Assembly (NCBI GenBank): GCA_024697885.1
Contig: JAILSA010000162.1
Location: 1-10,977 of the forward strand
Source of the DNA: Eubacterium sp.
Lineage (GTDB): Bacteria > Bacillota > Clostridia > Lachnospirales > Lachnospiraceae
DNA: 10,977 nt
Direction: 5' to 3'
Each line of letters opens with the position of its first letter. The first letter of the stretch is position 1. The notes under the pieces were generated by a model that searched no databases, was not told the DNA's origin, and saw only the letters and a list, made by a program, of their open reading frames with translations. Shown here piece after piece: positions 1 through 5,268 of this stretch. The translations under genes were made by a program, and so were the position numbers.

Positions 1-32
1 AAACAAACTCCGGTTGACATATTCTATAATGT

Positions 33-51
33 AAAAGCCATCCTCAGATGG
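33..51 (-). terminator. Possible weak terminator after the PocR/MCP-tip gene
   Basis: On the minus strand, nine bases after the stop codon of the sensor gene, CCATC-TGAG-GATGG can form a 5-bp stem with a 4-base loop. It is followed by C and then only four T residues. The position is right for an intrinsic terminator, but the stem is short and the T tract weak, so it may leak or be a chance hairpin. Confidence 0.4.
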
Positions 52-59
52 TCTCTTCA

Positions 60-839
60 TCAAACCTGGTTGAGTTCATTGATGGTCTTTGTCAAGGCCT
101 TCAACTCATCTGTAATCTCTGCGCTAACAATATCCATACCACTAGCCAGCTTCTGTACCTCCAAGGCAACTACGGAAAATCCCTTGCCGGCCTCTCCTGC
201 TCTGGCCGCCTCTATAGAAGCATTGAGGGCAAGCATGTTTTGCTTTCTACTAAAATCACCAATCTTCTTGGTGCTCTCATTGGCCTTTTCAATCTGATTA
301 GCCGCCAGTGAAATACCCTTTTGCAGGCCTCCGATTAACTCTTTATTTTTCTTAGAGGCATAGCTTACTCGGACAAACATATTAATAACATTACCTAAGA
401 GCTGACAGCTGGCCTCGATCTGCTGGCGCGTCCTGACATTTACCTTGCGAAGGGCTCGGATGTAATCATCCTCAGGAACTCCCAACTCTCTGGCCAGGGC
501 CCTGAACTTGTCCTCGTCAGGATTCTCAGGTAAAACCTGACCTCCTACTACGGATCCCAAAACCGTTCCATCCTCCAAGGTAATTTTCATTCCAAAATCA
601 ATCAGACCCGCATGGCACTCATAGACACCAATTCCCTCGCGGTCGCACTTCTTACATCGCTCTAAGCCCTCGGGAGAACCGTGATTGTATCTGGCACAGA
701 ATTCCGTCTCATTGTAGTTTCTGGAAATATACTCTCCATCAAGTCCTACGGCTACTGCTGCCAATCCAGTGCTTTCTGCCCAGCTCCTCACCATGTCTTC
801 TAATTCGTTCATATCACAAAAATCCTGAATTCTCAGCAT
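60..839 (-). CDS. Soluble PocR-domain sensor with a minimal chemoreceptor (MCP) signalling tip
   Basis: The 259-residue protein has two parts. Residues about 5-160 match the PocR ligand-binding domain, a PAS-like sensory fold found in PocR and many clostridial regulators; SPEGLERC (55-62) and [11 protein letters not shown] (73-83) are its hallmarks. Cysteines 48, 62, 65 and 75 form a C-x13-C-x2-C-x9-C cluster that could bind a metal or Fe-S centre or act as a redox switch (inference). Residues about 165-259 are a short coiled coil with the conserved MCP hairpin tip, [19 protein letters not shown] (203-221), the part that binds CheW and CheA. The C-terminal helix stops soon after the tip, so the domain is far shorter than a full MCP signalling domain. 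No membrane segment is present, so the protein is cytoplasmic. The ATG start has a strong AGGAGG five bases upstream. It lies 150 bases downstream of the flavodoxin gene with its own candidate promoter. The ligand is unknown; the architecture call is firm. Confidence 0.88.
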   Translation of the reverse strand: MLRIQDFCDMNELEDMVRSWAESTGLAAVAVGLDGEYISRNYNETEFCARYNHGSPEGLERCKKCDREGIGVYECHAGLIDFGMKITLEDGTVLGSVVGGQVLPENPDEDKFRALARELGVPEDDYIRALRKVNVRTRQQIEASCQLLGNVINMFVRVSYASKKNKELIGGLQKGISLAANQIEKANESTKKIGDFSRKQNMLALNASIEAARAGEAGKGFSVVALEVQKLASGMDIVSAEITDELKALTKTINELNQV

Positions 840-900
840 ATACCCCTCCTATTCCGACCTTCCTTACAGGTCAAACACTTAATGAAAATCTATTACACAT

Positions 901-929
901 ATGATAACATATTTCATTTATTAATTAAA
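901..929 (-). promoter_or_regulatory. Candidate extended -10 promoter for the PocR sensor gene
   Basis: On the minus strand TATCAT (901-906) is preceded by TG at the right spacing for an extended -10 element (TG-T-TATCAT). A poor -35, TTTAAT (924-929), lies 17 bases upstream. Transcription would start near 894, giving a leader of about 55 bases. The plus strand at 902-916 also resembles the classical Fur 7-1-7 box at about 10 of 14 positions, but the region is AT-rich and this may be chance. Confidence 0.45.
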
Positions 930-939
930 GAGTATTAAC

Positions 940-958
940 AAAAAAATTCAGGATTTTT
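940..958 (-). terminator. Weak AT-only hairpin after flavodoxin
   Basis: On the minus strand AAAAAT-CCTGA-ATTTTT forms a 6-bp all-A/T stem followed by two more T residues, starting about 31 bases after the flavodoxin stop. A stem without G-C pairs is a poor terminator, and it overlaps the outer arm of the 15-bp inverted repeat. I see no better terminator for the flavodoxin operon, so some readthrough into the sensor gene is plausible. Confidence 0.25.
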
Positions 959-989
959 GAAGTATTTTGTCTATTTTTACCAAACGCTC

Positions 990-1421
990 TTAGGCATGGG
1001 CTGCCAGGGCTGAACCCAGGCTCTTGCACTCTGCCACAGCATCCTCATCTGGTGTCTCCTGGCAAATCACACCTTCGCCATTTAAGACTGTAGCACCCGC
1101 TGTTTCCATGCGCTCAACCCAGTCTCTCATCCACTGGCCATCTCCCCAGCCATAAGAACCAAAAAGAGCTAGTGTTTTGCCACTTACAAACTGCTCAACC
1201 TCTGCCACAAAAGGCTCCATCTCGCCTTCCTCAAGAACCTCAACACCCATAGATGGGCATCCCATGGCAAATGCTGTAGCATTCTGCAATTCATCCATAG
1301 AAGCACTGGAAACTTCTACTACCTCAGCCTCTTTGCCGGCCTCTTTGATTCCCTCTGCAACAGCCTCTGCCATTGCCTGAGTGTTTCCGCCACCTGACCA
1401 ATAAACTACCTGTACTGCCAT
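990..1421 (-). CDS. Flavodoxin (short-chain, clostridial type)
   Basis: This is a 143-residue FMN-binding electron carrier of the cytoplasm, close in length to the well-studied clostridial flavodoxin of about 138 residues. The phosphate-binding loop is WSGGGNTQAMA (8-18), with a Gly where Thr is common (SGTGNT). The loop around FMN's isoalloxazine ring is GCPSMG (54-59), and the second flavin loop with its aromatic residues is FGSYGWGDGQWMRDW (87-101). These motifs fix the family. Flavodoxins carry low-potential electrons in place of ferredoxin and are usually induced by iron shortage (established knowledge). The ATG has GGAGG upstream. It follows the DUF3793 gene by 27 bases, so the two form an operon, probably under the Fur-like regulator encoded just upstream. 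No sign of damage. Confidence 0.96.
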   Translation of the reverse strand: MAVQVVYWSGGGNTQAMAEAVAEGIKEAGKEAEVVEVSSASMDELQNATAFAMGCPSMGVEVLEEGEMEPFVAEVEQFVSGKTLALFGSYGWGDGQWMRDWVERMETAGATVLNGEGVICQETPDEDAVAECKSLGSALAAHA

Positions 1422-1448
1422 TTTTTAATCCTCCATTCCGCGATGGGC

Positions 1449-2072
1449 CTAAGCCGACATCGCATTACAATAAATATTTAGTATTTCCGGCAATTCCACC
1501 CCCAGATTCATTAGGCGAATCAGGGTTTCCTTTGCCTGCTCAAACTTCTGGAACAAGGCCTCTTTTTCCCAGGACCTGTGGTATACCTTCCAGTAACCTG
1601 TCAAAAGGGCATTTTTCCCTTTATTTTCCATGAAGCCCACAACATCCTCTAGCGGATATCCCAAAATCAGGCCCATTTCATGAGGGAATTCCAAGTCCTC
1701 TTTCCCCTCCTGCTTGTCACGGAAATAATTGCCGTATCGAATTCTCAGTTCGTGCAACACATGGTAGAGGGACAAATCCTCATAGCCTCTTTGAGCCAAA
1801 AAGTCTCTGATCTCCGAATTCTCTAAACAGTCCATCAACTTGTCTCTCTGATAGAGAAGGATGGTGGATTTACTGACCCCAGTATGGAGGGCGAAAAAAC
1901 TCAACTCCGTGTCTTTGAACATGGTACAAAAAGCCCTCAAATCCTTGTGGTCGATTTGCAGAAGGTTAGAAACCTTCAATCCCACCATAACAGGTGCACA
2001 TTGAAGCACCAACTGATTTTCCATTTTCTGTGTATCCATGGCGCAAACCATTTTTCGAACTTCCTTACACAC
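1449..2072 (-). CDS. DUF3793 family protein
   Basis: The 207-residue cytoplasmic protein matches the DUF3793 family of Clostridia, whose biochemical role is unknown. Visible family hallmarks are QCAPVMVGLKVSNLL (24-38), the LLYQRDKL segment (72-79), FPHEMGLILGYPLEDVVGF (129-147) and GYWKVY (159-164). No signal peptide, membrane segment or catalytic motif is evident. I keep the GTG start at 2072 because AAGGAG lies eight bases upstream; an in-frame ATG at 2051 (residue 8) has a weaker AAGGAA and is the alternative. The gene has its own sigma-A-like promoter and sits directly before flavodoxin. DUF3793 genes are commonly found beside flavodoxin and iron-transport genes in Clostridia, which suggests a role in iron or redox adaptation, but the function is open. 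Confidence 0.9.
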   Translation of the reverse strand: MCKEVRKMVCAMDTQKMENQLVLQCAPVMVGLKVSNLLQIDHKDLRAFCTMFKDTELSFFALHTGVSKSTILLYQRDKLMDCLENSEIRDFLAQRGYEDLSLYHVLHELRIRYGNYFRDKQEGKEDLEFPHEMGLILGYPLEDVVGFMENKGKNALLTGYWKVYHRSWEKEALFQKFEQAKETLIRLMNLGVELPEILNIYCNAMSA

Positions 2073-2095
2073 AGCACTTGCTCCTTCTTGAACTC

Positions 2096-2111
2096 GTTAG
2101 TTTTCACTAAC
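2096..2111. promoter_or_regulatory. Inverted repeat GTTAG-N6-CTAAC, candidate operator of DUF3793-flavodoxin
   Basis: The repeat has perfect GTTAG and CTAAC arms separated by six bases, or six-base arms GTTAGT/ACTAAC with a 4-base gap. It starts a few bases downstream of the -10 box, about +2 to +17 of the predicted transcript, where a bound protein would block initiation. The same arm sequence and six-base spacing occur over the -10 box of the Fur-like gene (2664-2679). Sharing between the two promoters points to a common regulator, most simply the Fur-like protein (inference). Confidence 0.6.
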
Positions 2112-2119
2112 CTCTGTTA

Positions 2120-2148
2120 ATAATAACTAATACATATGACCAGGTCAA
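2120..2148 (-). promoter_or_regulatory. Sigma-A-type promoter of the DUF3793-flavodoxin operon
   Basis: On the minus strand TTGACC (2143-2148) and TATTAT (2120-2125) are separated by exactly 17 bases, close to the consensus -35 and -10. The start point would be near 2113, about 40 bases before the GTG start. Just upstream, plus-strand 2159-2173 matches the classical Fur 7-1-7 box at about 11 of 14 positions, and lies inside a 9-bp-arm imperfect inverted repeat (2153-2177). Confidence 0.72.
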
Positions 2149-2179
2149 GACTTCTTAATGATTATTTCTATCAATAAGA

Positions 2180-2590
2180 CTAGTCCATAGTAACCGCTGG
2201 CTCTAACTCCATGGTCTTTACCCCTGTGGCGAATTTGTAACCACAGGCCTTGAGCCCAGACTCCACAATTTCATTCCACTGGCTAGGGGAAAACTGCATC
2301 ATAGTGCCATCCTCTAAAACCAACTGGCACTCCTTCATTCCCTTGCAGCCGGACTCACAGGCCAGTTTGTAAACATTATTGCGGCTCACGGCCCCAATGT
2401 CCTCTAGCTTGTTCATCATACGATAAACGGTGGCCGCTCCGATGCTTGGATCCTTCTTGGCCGCCTTGTAATAAATCTCCTTACAACAGGTACACTCTCC
2501 GCTGAGAATAATATCCAAGAGCATGCTGCGCTGTTTGGTAATGCGGCAGCCCTCCTGTCTCAATTTTTCCATGACAACTTCTTTTTGCAT
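2180..2590 (-). CDS. Fur-family transcriptional regulator with an atypical, cysteine-rich metal site
   Basis: The 136-residue protein has a clear Fur winged-helix: GCRITKQRSMLLDIIL (14-29), then PSIGAATVYRMMNKLEDIG (48-66), the DNA-recognition segment. The C-terminal half departs from the family. There is no His-rich HHDH segment, no CxxC pair of the structural zinc site, and no HxH; residues 72-120 keep only the outline of the dimer domain. Cysteines are plentiful instead, at 15, 33, 35, 36, 78, 82, 88 and 116, including ECTCC at 32-36. It probably senses metal or redox state through cysteines (inference). The ATG has GAGG six bases upstream. It is encoded just upstream of the DUF3793-flavodoxin operon, and both promoters share an inverted repeat, so autorepression plus repression of flavodoxin is the likely role. 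Not assignable to Fur, Zur or PerR. Confidence 0.9.
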   Translation of the reverse strand: MQKEVVMEKLRQEGCRITKQRSMLLDIILSGECTCCKEIYYKAAKKDPSIGAATVYRMMNKLEDIGAVSRNNVYKLACESGCKGMKECQLVLEDGTMMQFSPSQWNEIVESGLKACGYKFATGVKTMELEPAVTMD

Positions 2591-2615
2591 TTTCTACCTC
2601 GCTTTAAGTTTAAGT

Positions 2616-2627
2616 CTCCCTAGGGAG
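2616..2627. promoter_or_regulatory. 12-bp perfect palindrome in the leader of the Fur-like gene
   Basis: CTCCCTAGGGAG is perfectly self-complementary. It lies in the predicted 5' leader, about 26 bases before the start codon. With no loop it cannot form a stable RNA hairpin as such, so a protein site on DNA or chance are the options. No second copy was seen in the window. Confidence 0.35.
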
Positions 2628-2661
2628 GAATAATAGTAAATTTTTTCAATAAATATCTCGT

Positions 2662-2701
2662 CAGTTAGTATAGCCTAACTGCAGATAGTTGTCAATAACT
2701 A
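2662..2701. promoter_or_regulatory. Two inverted repeats over the -10 and -35 of the Fur-like gene
   Basis: The first repeat, CAGTTAG-N6-CTAACTG (2662-2681), has perfect seven-base arms and covers the -10 box. The second, TAGTT-N6-AACTA (2686-2701), covers the -35 box. The core GTTAG-N6-CTAAC is identical in arms and spacing to the repeat at the DUF3793 promoter. This geometry suits autorepression. Confidence 0.62.
2667..2695 (-). promoter_or_regulatory. Consensus sigma-A promoter of the Fur-like gene
   Basis: On the minus strand a perfect -35, TTGACA (2690-2695), and a -10, TATACT (2667-2672), are 17 bases apart. The start point would be near 2660, giving a leader of about 70 bases. The strength of this promoter fits a gene held down by a repressor. 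Confidence 0.8.
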
Positions 2702-2735
2702 ATTAGGGAAATTTCTTGATGAGTAGCTAGGTGGA

Positions 2736-2806
2736 GGGGTGTGGGGGCCGGGGCTTGCCGGCGAACGGGGGCTGTGGGGGTGCTGGAGGGTGCTGGAGGG
2801 CCGGGG
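2736..2806 (+). other. G-rich tract with G-quadruplex potential
   Basis: The plus strand carries eight runs of three to five G: 2736-2739, 2743-2747, 2750-2753, 2767-2771, 2776-2780, 2788-2790, 2798-2800 and 2803-2806. The last five have gaps of 4, 7, 7 and 2 bases, which meets the usual G-quadruplex loop limit. A ten-base unit, TGCTGGAGGG, is duplicated in tandem at 2781-2800. No ORF covers it. It lies upstream of the Fur-like promoter in a region far richer in G than its surroundings. Confidence 0.55.
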
Positions 2807-2820
2807 CTGTGGTACTTGCT

Positions 2821-3003
2821 GGCTAAGATATCTGCAAAAATCCCAGTTTTCTTAGCCAAAAGCCCCCTAAAAAGGCCTTAAACTTGCTTTTTTGGCTAAG
2901 ATTTCTGCAAAAATTCCGGTTTTCTTAGCCAGTCCGCCCTCAAAAAGGCCTTAAACTTGCTTTTCTGGCTAAGATTTCTGCAAAAAATCCGGTTTTCTTA
3001 GCC
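2821..3003. repeat. Three 37-base stem-loop units at an exact 73-base period
   Basis: Units at 2821-2857, 2894-2930 and 2967-3003 each begin with GGCTAAGA and end with TCTTAGCC, an 8-bp inverted repeat around a conserved interior. Unit starts are exactly 73 bases apart. The two 36-base linkers (2858-2893, 2931-2966) are also alike, sharing AAAAAGGCCTTAAACTTGC. So this is a tandem repeat of a whole 73-base unit, with the first copy the most diverged. Each CTTAGCC can pair with the GGCTAAG before it or the one after it; across the first linker the pairing extends through AAAAGC/GCTTTT. No ORF or promoter was recognised here. Confidence 0.85.
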
Positions 3004-3130
3004 AACTGGGCTGCGACGCCCACTCAAACCAGCCAAACCTCTGCCGGGACAATAAGCAAGTCGGGCCGCAGGACGGCCCGTAAGGGCTGCGGGGCTTGCT
3101 GGCCAACTGGGCCGCCCCCCACACCAAACA
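3001..3130. repeat. Degenerate direct repeat pair and GC hairpin next to the 73-base units
   Basis: GCCAACTGGG followed by C/T-rich sequence and CCCAC...CAAAC occurs at 3001-3029 and again at about 3102-3129, roughly 101 bases apart. Between them CGGGCCG-CAGGA-CGGCCCG (3062-3080) is a perfect 7-bp stem. CTTGC-C/T-GGC followed by N-AA recurs at 2754, 2815 and 3095, linking this stretch to both the G-rich tract and the 73-base units. It looks like a mosaic of one degraded intergenic repeat family. Confidence 0.55.
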
Positions 3131-3162
3131 AAAAACCTGCCAGCTCGCACCTGGCAGGTTTT
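3126..3162 (-). terminator. Strong intrinsic terminator of the purine operon
   Basis: AAAACCTGCCAG (3132-3143) and CTGGCAGGTTTT (3151-3162) form a 12-bp stem with a 7-base loop, 42 bases after the AICAR transformylase stop. On the minus strand the stem runs into TTTTTTG. A shorter T tract on the other side could let it work in both directions. Confidence 0.9.
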
Positions 3163-3204
3163 CCTAATAACTATATTCTCTTGCGCTCACAGGGAGCATT
3201 CCTA

Positions 3205-4383
3205 TTAGTGATGGAACAGACGGATTCCAGTGAAGCTCATGGCGATTCCGTGCTTGTTGCAGGCATCGATGACATCCTGGTCGCGGATGGAGCCACCTGG
3301 CTGAGCGATGTACTTAACGCCGCTGCGGAAGGCTCTCTCAATGTTGTCACTGAATGGGAAGAAGGCGTCGGAGCCAAGGGTTACACCCTCAGCGTACTCT
3401 TTGAGCCAAGCTGCTTTCTCCTCCTTGGTAAATACAGGAGGCTTCTCTGTGAAGACATTCTCCCACTGGCCGTCAGCCAAAACATCCATGTAATCCTCGC
3501 CGATGTAGAGGTCGATGGCATTGTCTCGCTCTGCTCTCTTCATACCCTCTTTGAATGGAAGGTTCATAACCTGTGGAGACTGGCGAAGCAACCAGTTGTC
3601 CGCCTTGCTTCCTGCCAGACGAGTACAGTGGATACGGGACTGCTGTCCTGCACCGATGCCGATGGCCTGACCATTTTTAACGAAGCATACAGAGTTACTC
3701 TGTGTATATTTCAAAGTAATCATGGCGATGGCCATATCCACCTTGGCAGAATCAGGAATTTCCTTGTTGTCTGTTACTACATTATTGAAGAAGTCCTTGT
3801 CGATATTGAGCTCGTTGCGGCCCTGCTCGAAGGTGATACCATAAACTTCCTTGTGCTCAATTGGGTTTGGCTCATAGTTCTCGTCAATCTGGATAATGGC
3901 ATAGCTGCCCTTTTTCTTCTCCTTGAGAAGCTCCAAAGCCTCTGGCTCATAACCTGGAGCAATGATGCCGTCAGAAAACTCTCTCTTGATCATCTTGGCA
4001 GTGCAGACATCGCAGACATCAGAGAGGGCGATGAAGTCACCGTAAGAGGACATGCGGTCAGCGCCGCGGGCTCTGGCATAAGCTGCTGCCAGGGCAGTCA
4101 AATCTCCCAAATCATCTACCCAGTAAATCTTAGCTTCTGTCTCAGACAGAGGAAGACCAACTGCAGCACCTGCTGGAGAAACGTGCTTAAAGGAAGTTGC
4201 TGCTGGAAGACCTGTGGCCTTTTTCAACTCCTTAACCAACTGCCAGCCATTAAAGGCGTCCAAAAAGTTAATATATCCTGGCTTGCCATTCAAAACCTGA
4301 ATTGGCAGCTCTCCCTCCTGCATAAAAATCTTGGAAGGTTTCTGATTTGGGTTACATCCGTACTTTAATTCTAATTCTTTCAT
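3205..4383 (-). CDS. purH: AICAR transformylase, stand-alone (phosphoribosylaminoimidazolecarboxamide formyltransferase)
   Basis: The enzyme transfers a formyl group from 10-formyl-tetrahydrofolate to AICAR (ZMP), giving FAICAR, the ninth step of purine synthesis. The 392-residue protein equals only the transformylase half of bifunctional PurH; the N-terminal IMP cyclohydrolase domain is absent. Start motif [13 protein letters not shown] (7-19), catalytic SFKHVSPAG (64-72, with the Lys66-His67 pair of the family), [11 protein letters not shown], the [20 protein letters not shown] segment and the C-terminal [17 protein letters not shown] are all present. Length is normal for the split form. 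The ATG has AGGAGG five bases upstream. It is 18 bases downstream of the PurO-type gene that performs the next step, and both are controlled by the ZTP riboswitch. Intact; the gene symbol is used in the sense of the transformylase part only. Confidence 0.95.
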   Translation of the reverse strand: MKELELKYGCNPNQKPSKIFMQEGELPIQVLNGKPGYINFLDAFNGWQLVKELKKATGLPAATSFKHVSPAGAAVGLPLSETEAKIYWVDDLGDLTALAAAYARARGADRMSSYGDFIALSDVCDVCTAKMIKREFSDGIIAPGYEPEALELLKEKKKGSYAIIQIDENYEPNPIEHKEVYGITFEQGRNELNIDKDFFNNVVTDNKEIPDSAKVDMAIAMITLKYTQSNSVCFVKNGQAIGIGAGQQSRIHCTRLAGSKADNWLLRQSPQVMNLPFKEGMKRAERDNAIDLYIGEDYMDVLADGQWENVFTEKPPVFTKEEKAAWLKEYAEGVTLGSDAFFPFSDNIERAFRSGVKYIAQPGGSIRDQDVIDACNKHGIAMSFTGIRLFHH

Positions 4384-4401
4384 GCTTACCTCCTGGTAAA
4401 A

Positions 4402-5115
4402 TTACTTGTTCTTGTTTACAATATTTGTCTTGTATTCTCCGGTCGCAATATCGATATAGCGAACAAAGAGAGAAACCTTGTTGTCCTCATTGAGACTCTT
4501 CCACAGCATATCTGTGAAGGCATCCATGTCATCGGAAAGTTCAACCAACTTTGGCTCTCCCTCAAAGGATGGCAGTGGATCTCCGTCCTGCATGTAGGTG
4601 TGGATAAAATGTCCCTCACCGGCTACTGGATCGCTGTAGGAAAAAGTGTAGCGATTGCAGGCAGATGGATTTCCGTTGTTGCTCTTGAGAATGCTCATGG
4701 AATAATCATACTGGCCATTTTCCACATTCATAATACCGGAAATTCTTGGTGTGTAATTTGGGCCGTCTGGCTCAAACTCTCTGGTGCGGAGGGACTGCTC
4801 AAAGGTCTGTCCCTGTCCCATGAGGTCGTAGACAGTATCTGTCTGGTCACCGTTGGTCACAATGGTAGAATTGCCCAAAACACGAACTGGGGCATAGATA
4901 ATCAGGCTTGGATCGCTGAGTTTAGAAGGATCAAAAGCCTGGGTGCGAATTCCCTCTCCCTCTGTAACAAAAACGCGGTTGCGGCTGTTCTCACTGCGTC
5001 CCATAATAAAATAAGCAGTTACAGCGTACTTGCCATTTGGGGATTTTCCAATGACGATTCCGCGTCCCGGGTAGGCATTGTTTTTCAATTCTGTCTCCAA
5101 TGAAATTTTCTTCAC
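4402..5115 (-). CDS. purO: IMP cyclohydrolase of the PurO type
   Basis: It closes the ring of FAICAR to give IMP, the last step of purine synthesis. The 237-residue protein is unlike the cyclohydrolase domain of PurH and matches the PurO family first known from archaea. NAYPGRGIVIGKSPNGKY (13-30) and AYFIMGRSENSRNRVF (34-49) are recognisable family segments. Length is typical for the family. The start is GTG at 5115, with GAGAGG about seven bases upstream; no ATG fits. It is first in the operon after the ZTP riboswitch, with the AICAR transformylase 18 bases downstream, so the pair together replaces bifunctional PurH. Family assignment rests on sequence memory and on context, both of which agree. 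Confidence 0.9.
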   Translation of the reverse strand: MKKISLETELKNNAYPGRGIVIGKSPNGKYAVTAYFIMGRSENSRNRVFVTEGEGIRTQAFDPSKLSDPSLIIYAPVRVLGNSTIVTNGDQTDTVYDLMGQGQTFEQSLRTREFEPDGPNYTPRISGIMNVENGQYDYSMSILKSNNGNPSACNRYTFSYSDPVAGEGHFIHTYMQDGDPLPSFEGEPKLVELSDDMDAFTDMLWKSLNEDNKVSLFVRYIDIATGEYKTNIVNKNK

Positions 5116-5151
5116 GATGTTTCCTCTCTTTCTCTCTTTGTTTTATTTACG

Positions 5152-5204
5152 AAAAAAGCCGGTCGCCCGAGCGACCTTAATAAAAGGTTGCCCAGGCGGT
5201 CGGC
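5152..5204 (-). terminator. Riboswitch-controlled intrinsic terminator before purO
   Basis: In the RNA, the 19 bases complementary to 5186-5204 pair with those complementary to 5158-5176 around a 9-base loop; 16 of 19 positions pair, counting two G-U. The stem abuts TTTTTT (5152-5157). Its 5' arm is the last third of the ZTP aptamer, so aptamer and terminator cannot coexist. Ligand binding would leave the 3' arm to fold into the small GGTCGC/GCGACC hairpin (5161-5176), which is set back from the T run by three bases. This predicts an ON switch. Confidence 0.8.
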
Positions 5205-5259
5205 ATCTACAAACTCCATACTCCCTGTGGGTGCTCCCACTTCCGCCAGTCATATGGAA
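5188..5259 (-). promoter_or_regulatory. ZTP/ZMP riboswitch (pfl motif)
   Basis: The minus strand reads TCCATA, then TGACTGGCGG, a GTGGG-AGCA-CCCAC hairpin, AGGGAG, and TATGGA, which closes the first helix perfectly. After a 10-base linker comes GCCGACCGCCTGGGCAAC, the conserved 3' domain. CCGCC can pair with GGCGG of the first domain as the pseudoknot. These are the defining features of the pfl RNA, which binds ZMP and ZTP. It precedes the genes for the two enzymes that consume ZMP and its product, a known target for this class. Confidence 0.93.
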
Positions 5260-5268
5260 CATAATTTC

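Larger units (their letters stand above)
817..959. repeat. Perfect 15-bp inverted repeat around the 5' region of the PocR sensor gene
   Basis: CAAAAATCCTGAATT at 817-831 recurs as its exact reverse complement at 945-959. One arm covers codons about 3-7 of the sensor gene and the other lies upstream of the candidate promoter. Promoter, 5' leader, ribosome binding site and start codon all lie in the 113-base interval between the arms. A transcript reading through from the flavodoxin operon would carry both arms and could close a long-range stem over the ribosome binding site; a transcript starting near 894 would carry only the coding arm. The repeat is seen directly; any function is inference. 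Confidence 0.75.

Noticed and set aside
14..30. TTGACA followed by TATAAT on the plus strand
   Set aside because: The two boxes are only five bases apart, far from the 16-18 needed for a sigma-A promoter, and no plus-strand gene follows.
2616..2627. 12-bp palindrome as an RNA terminator or attenuator
   Set aside because: It has no loop and no T tract, so it does not work as a terminator; kept only as a possible DNA site.
2821..3003. CRISPR-like geometry (37-base repeats, 36-base spacers)
   Set aside because: The linkers are similar to each other rather than unique, the repeats carry only an inverted GGCTAAG stem, and no cas gene is nearby. It is a tandem repeat.
3181..4368. Long plus-strand open frame of 395 codons
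   Set aside because: It is antisense to the AICAR transformylase, which has full motif support; its translation is cysteine- and leucine-rich without recognisable domains.
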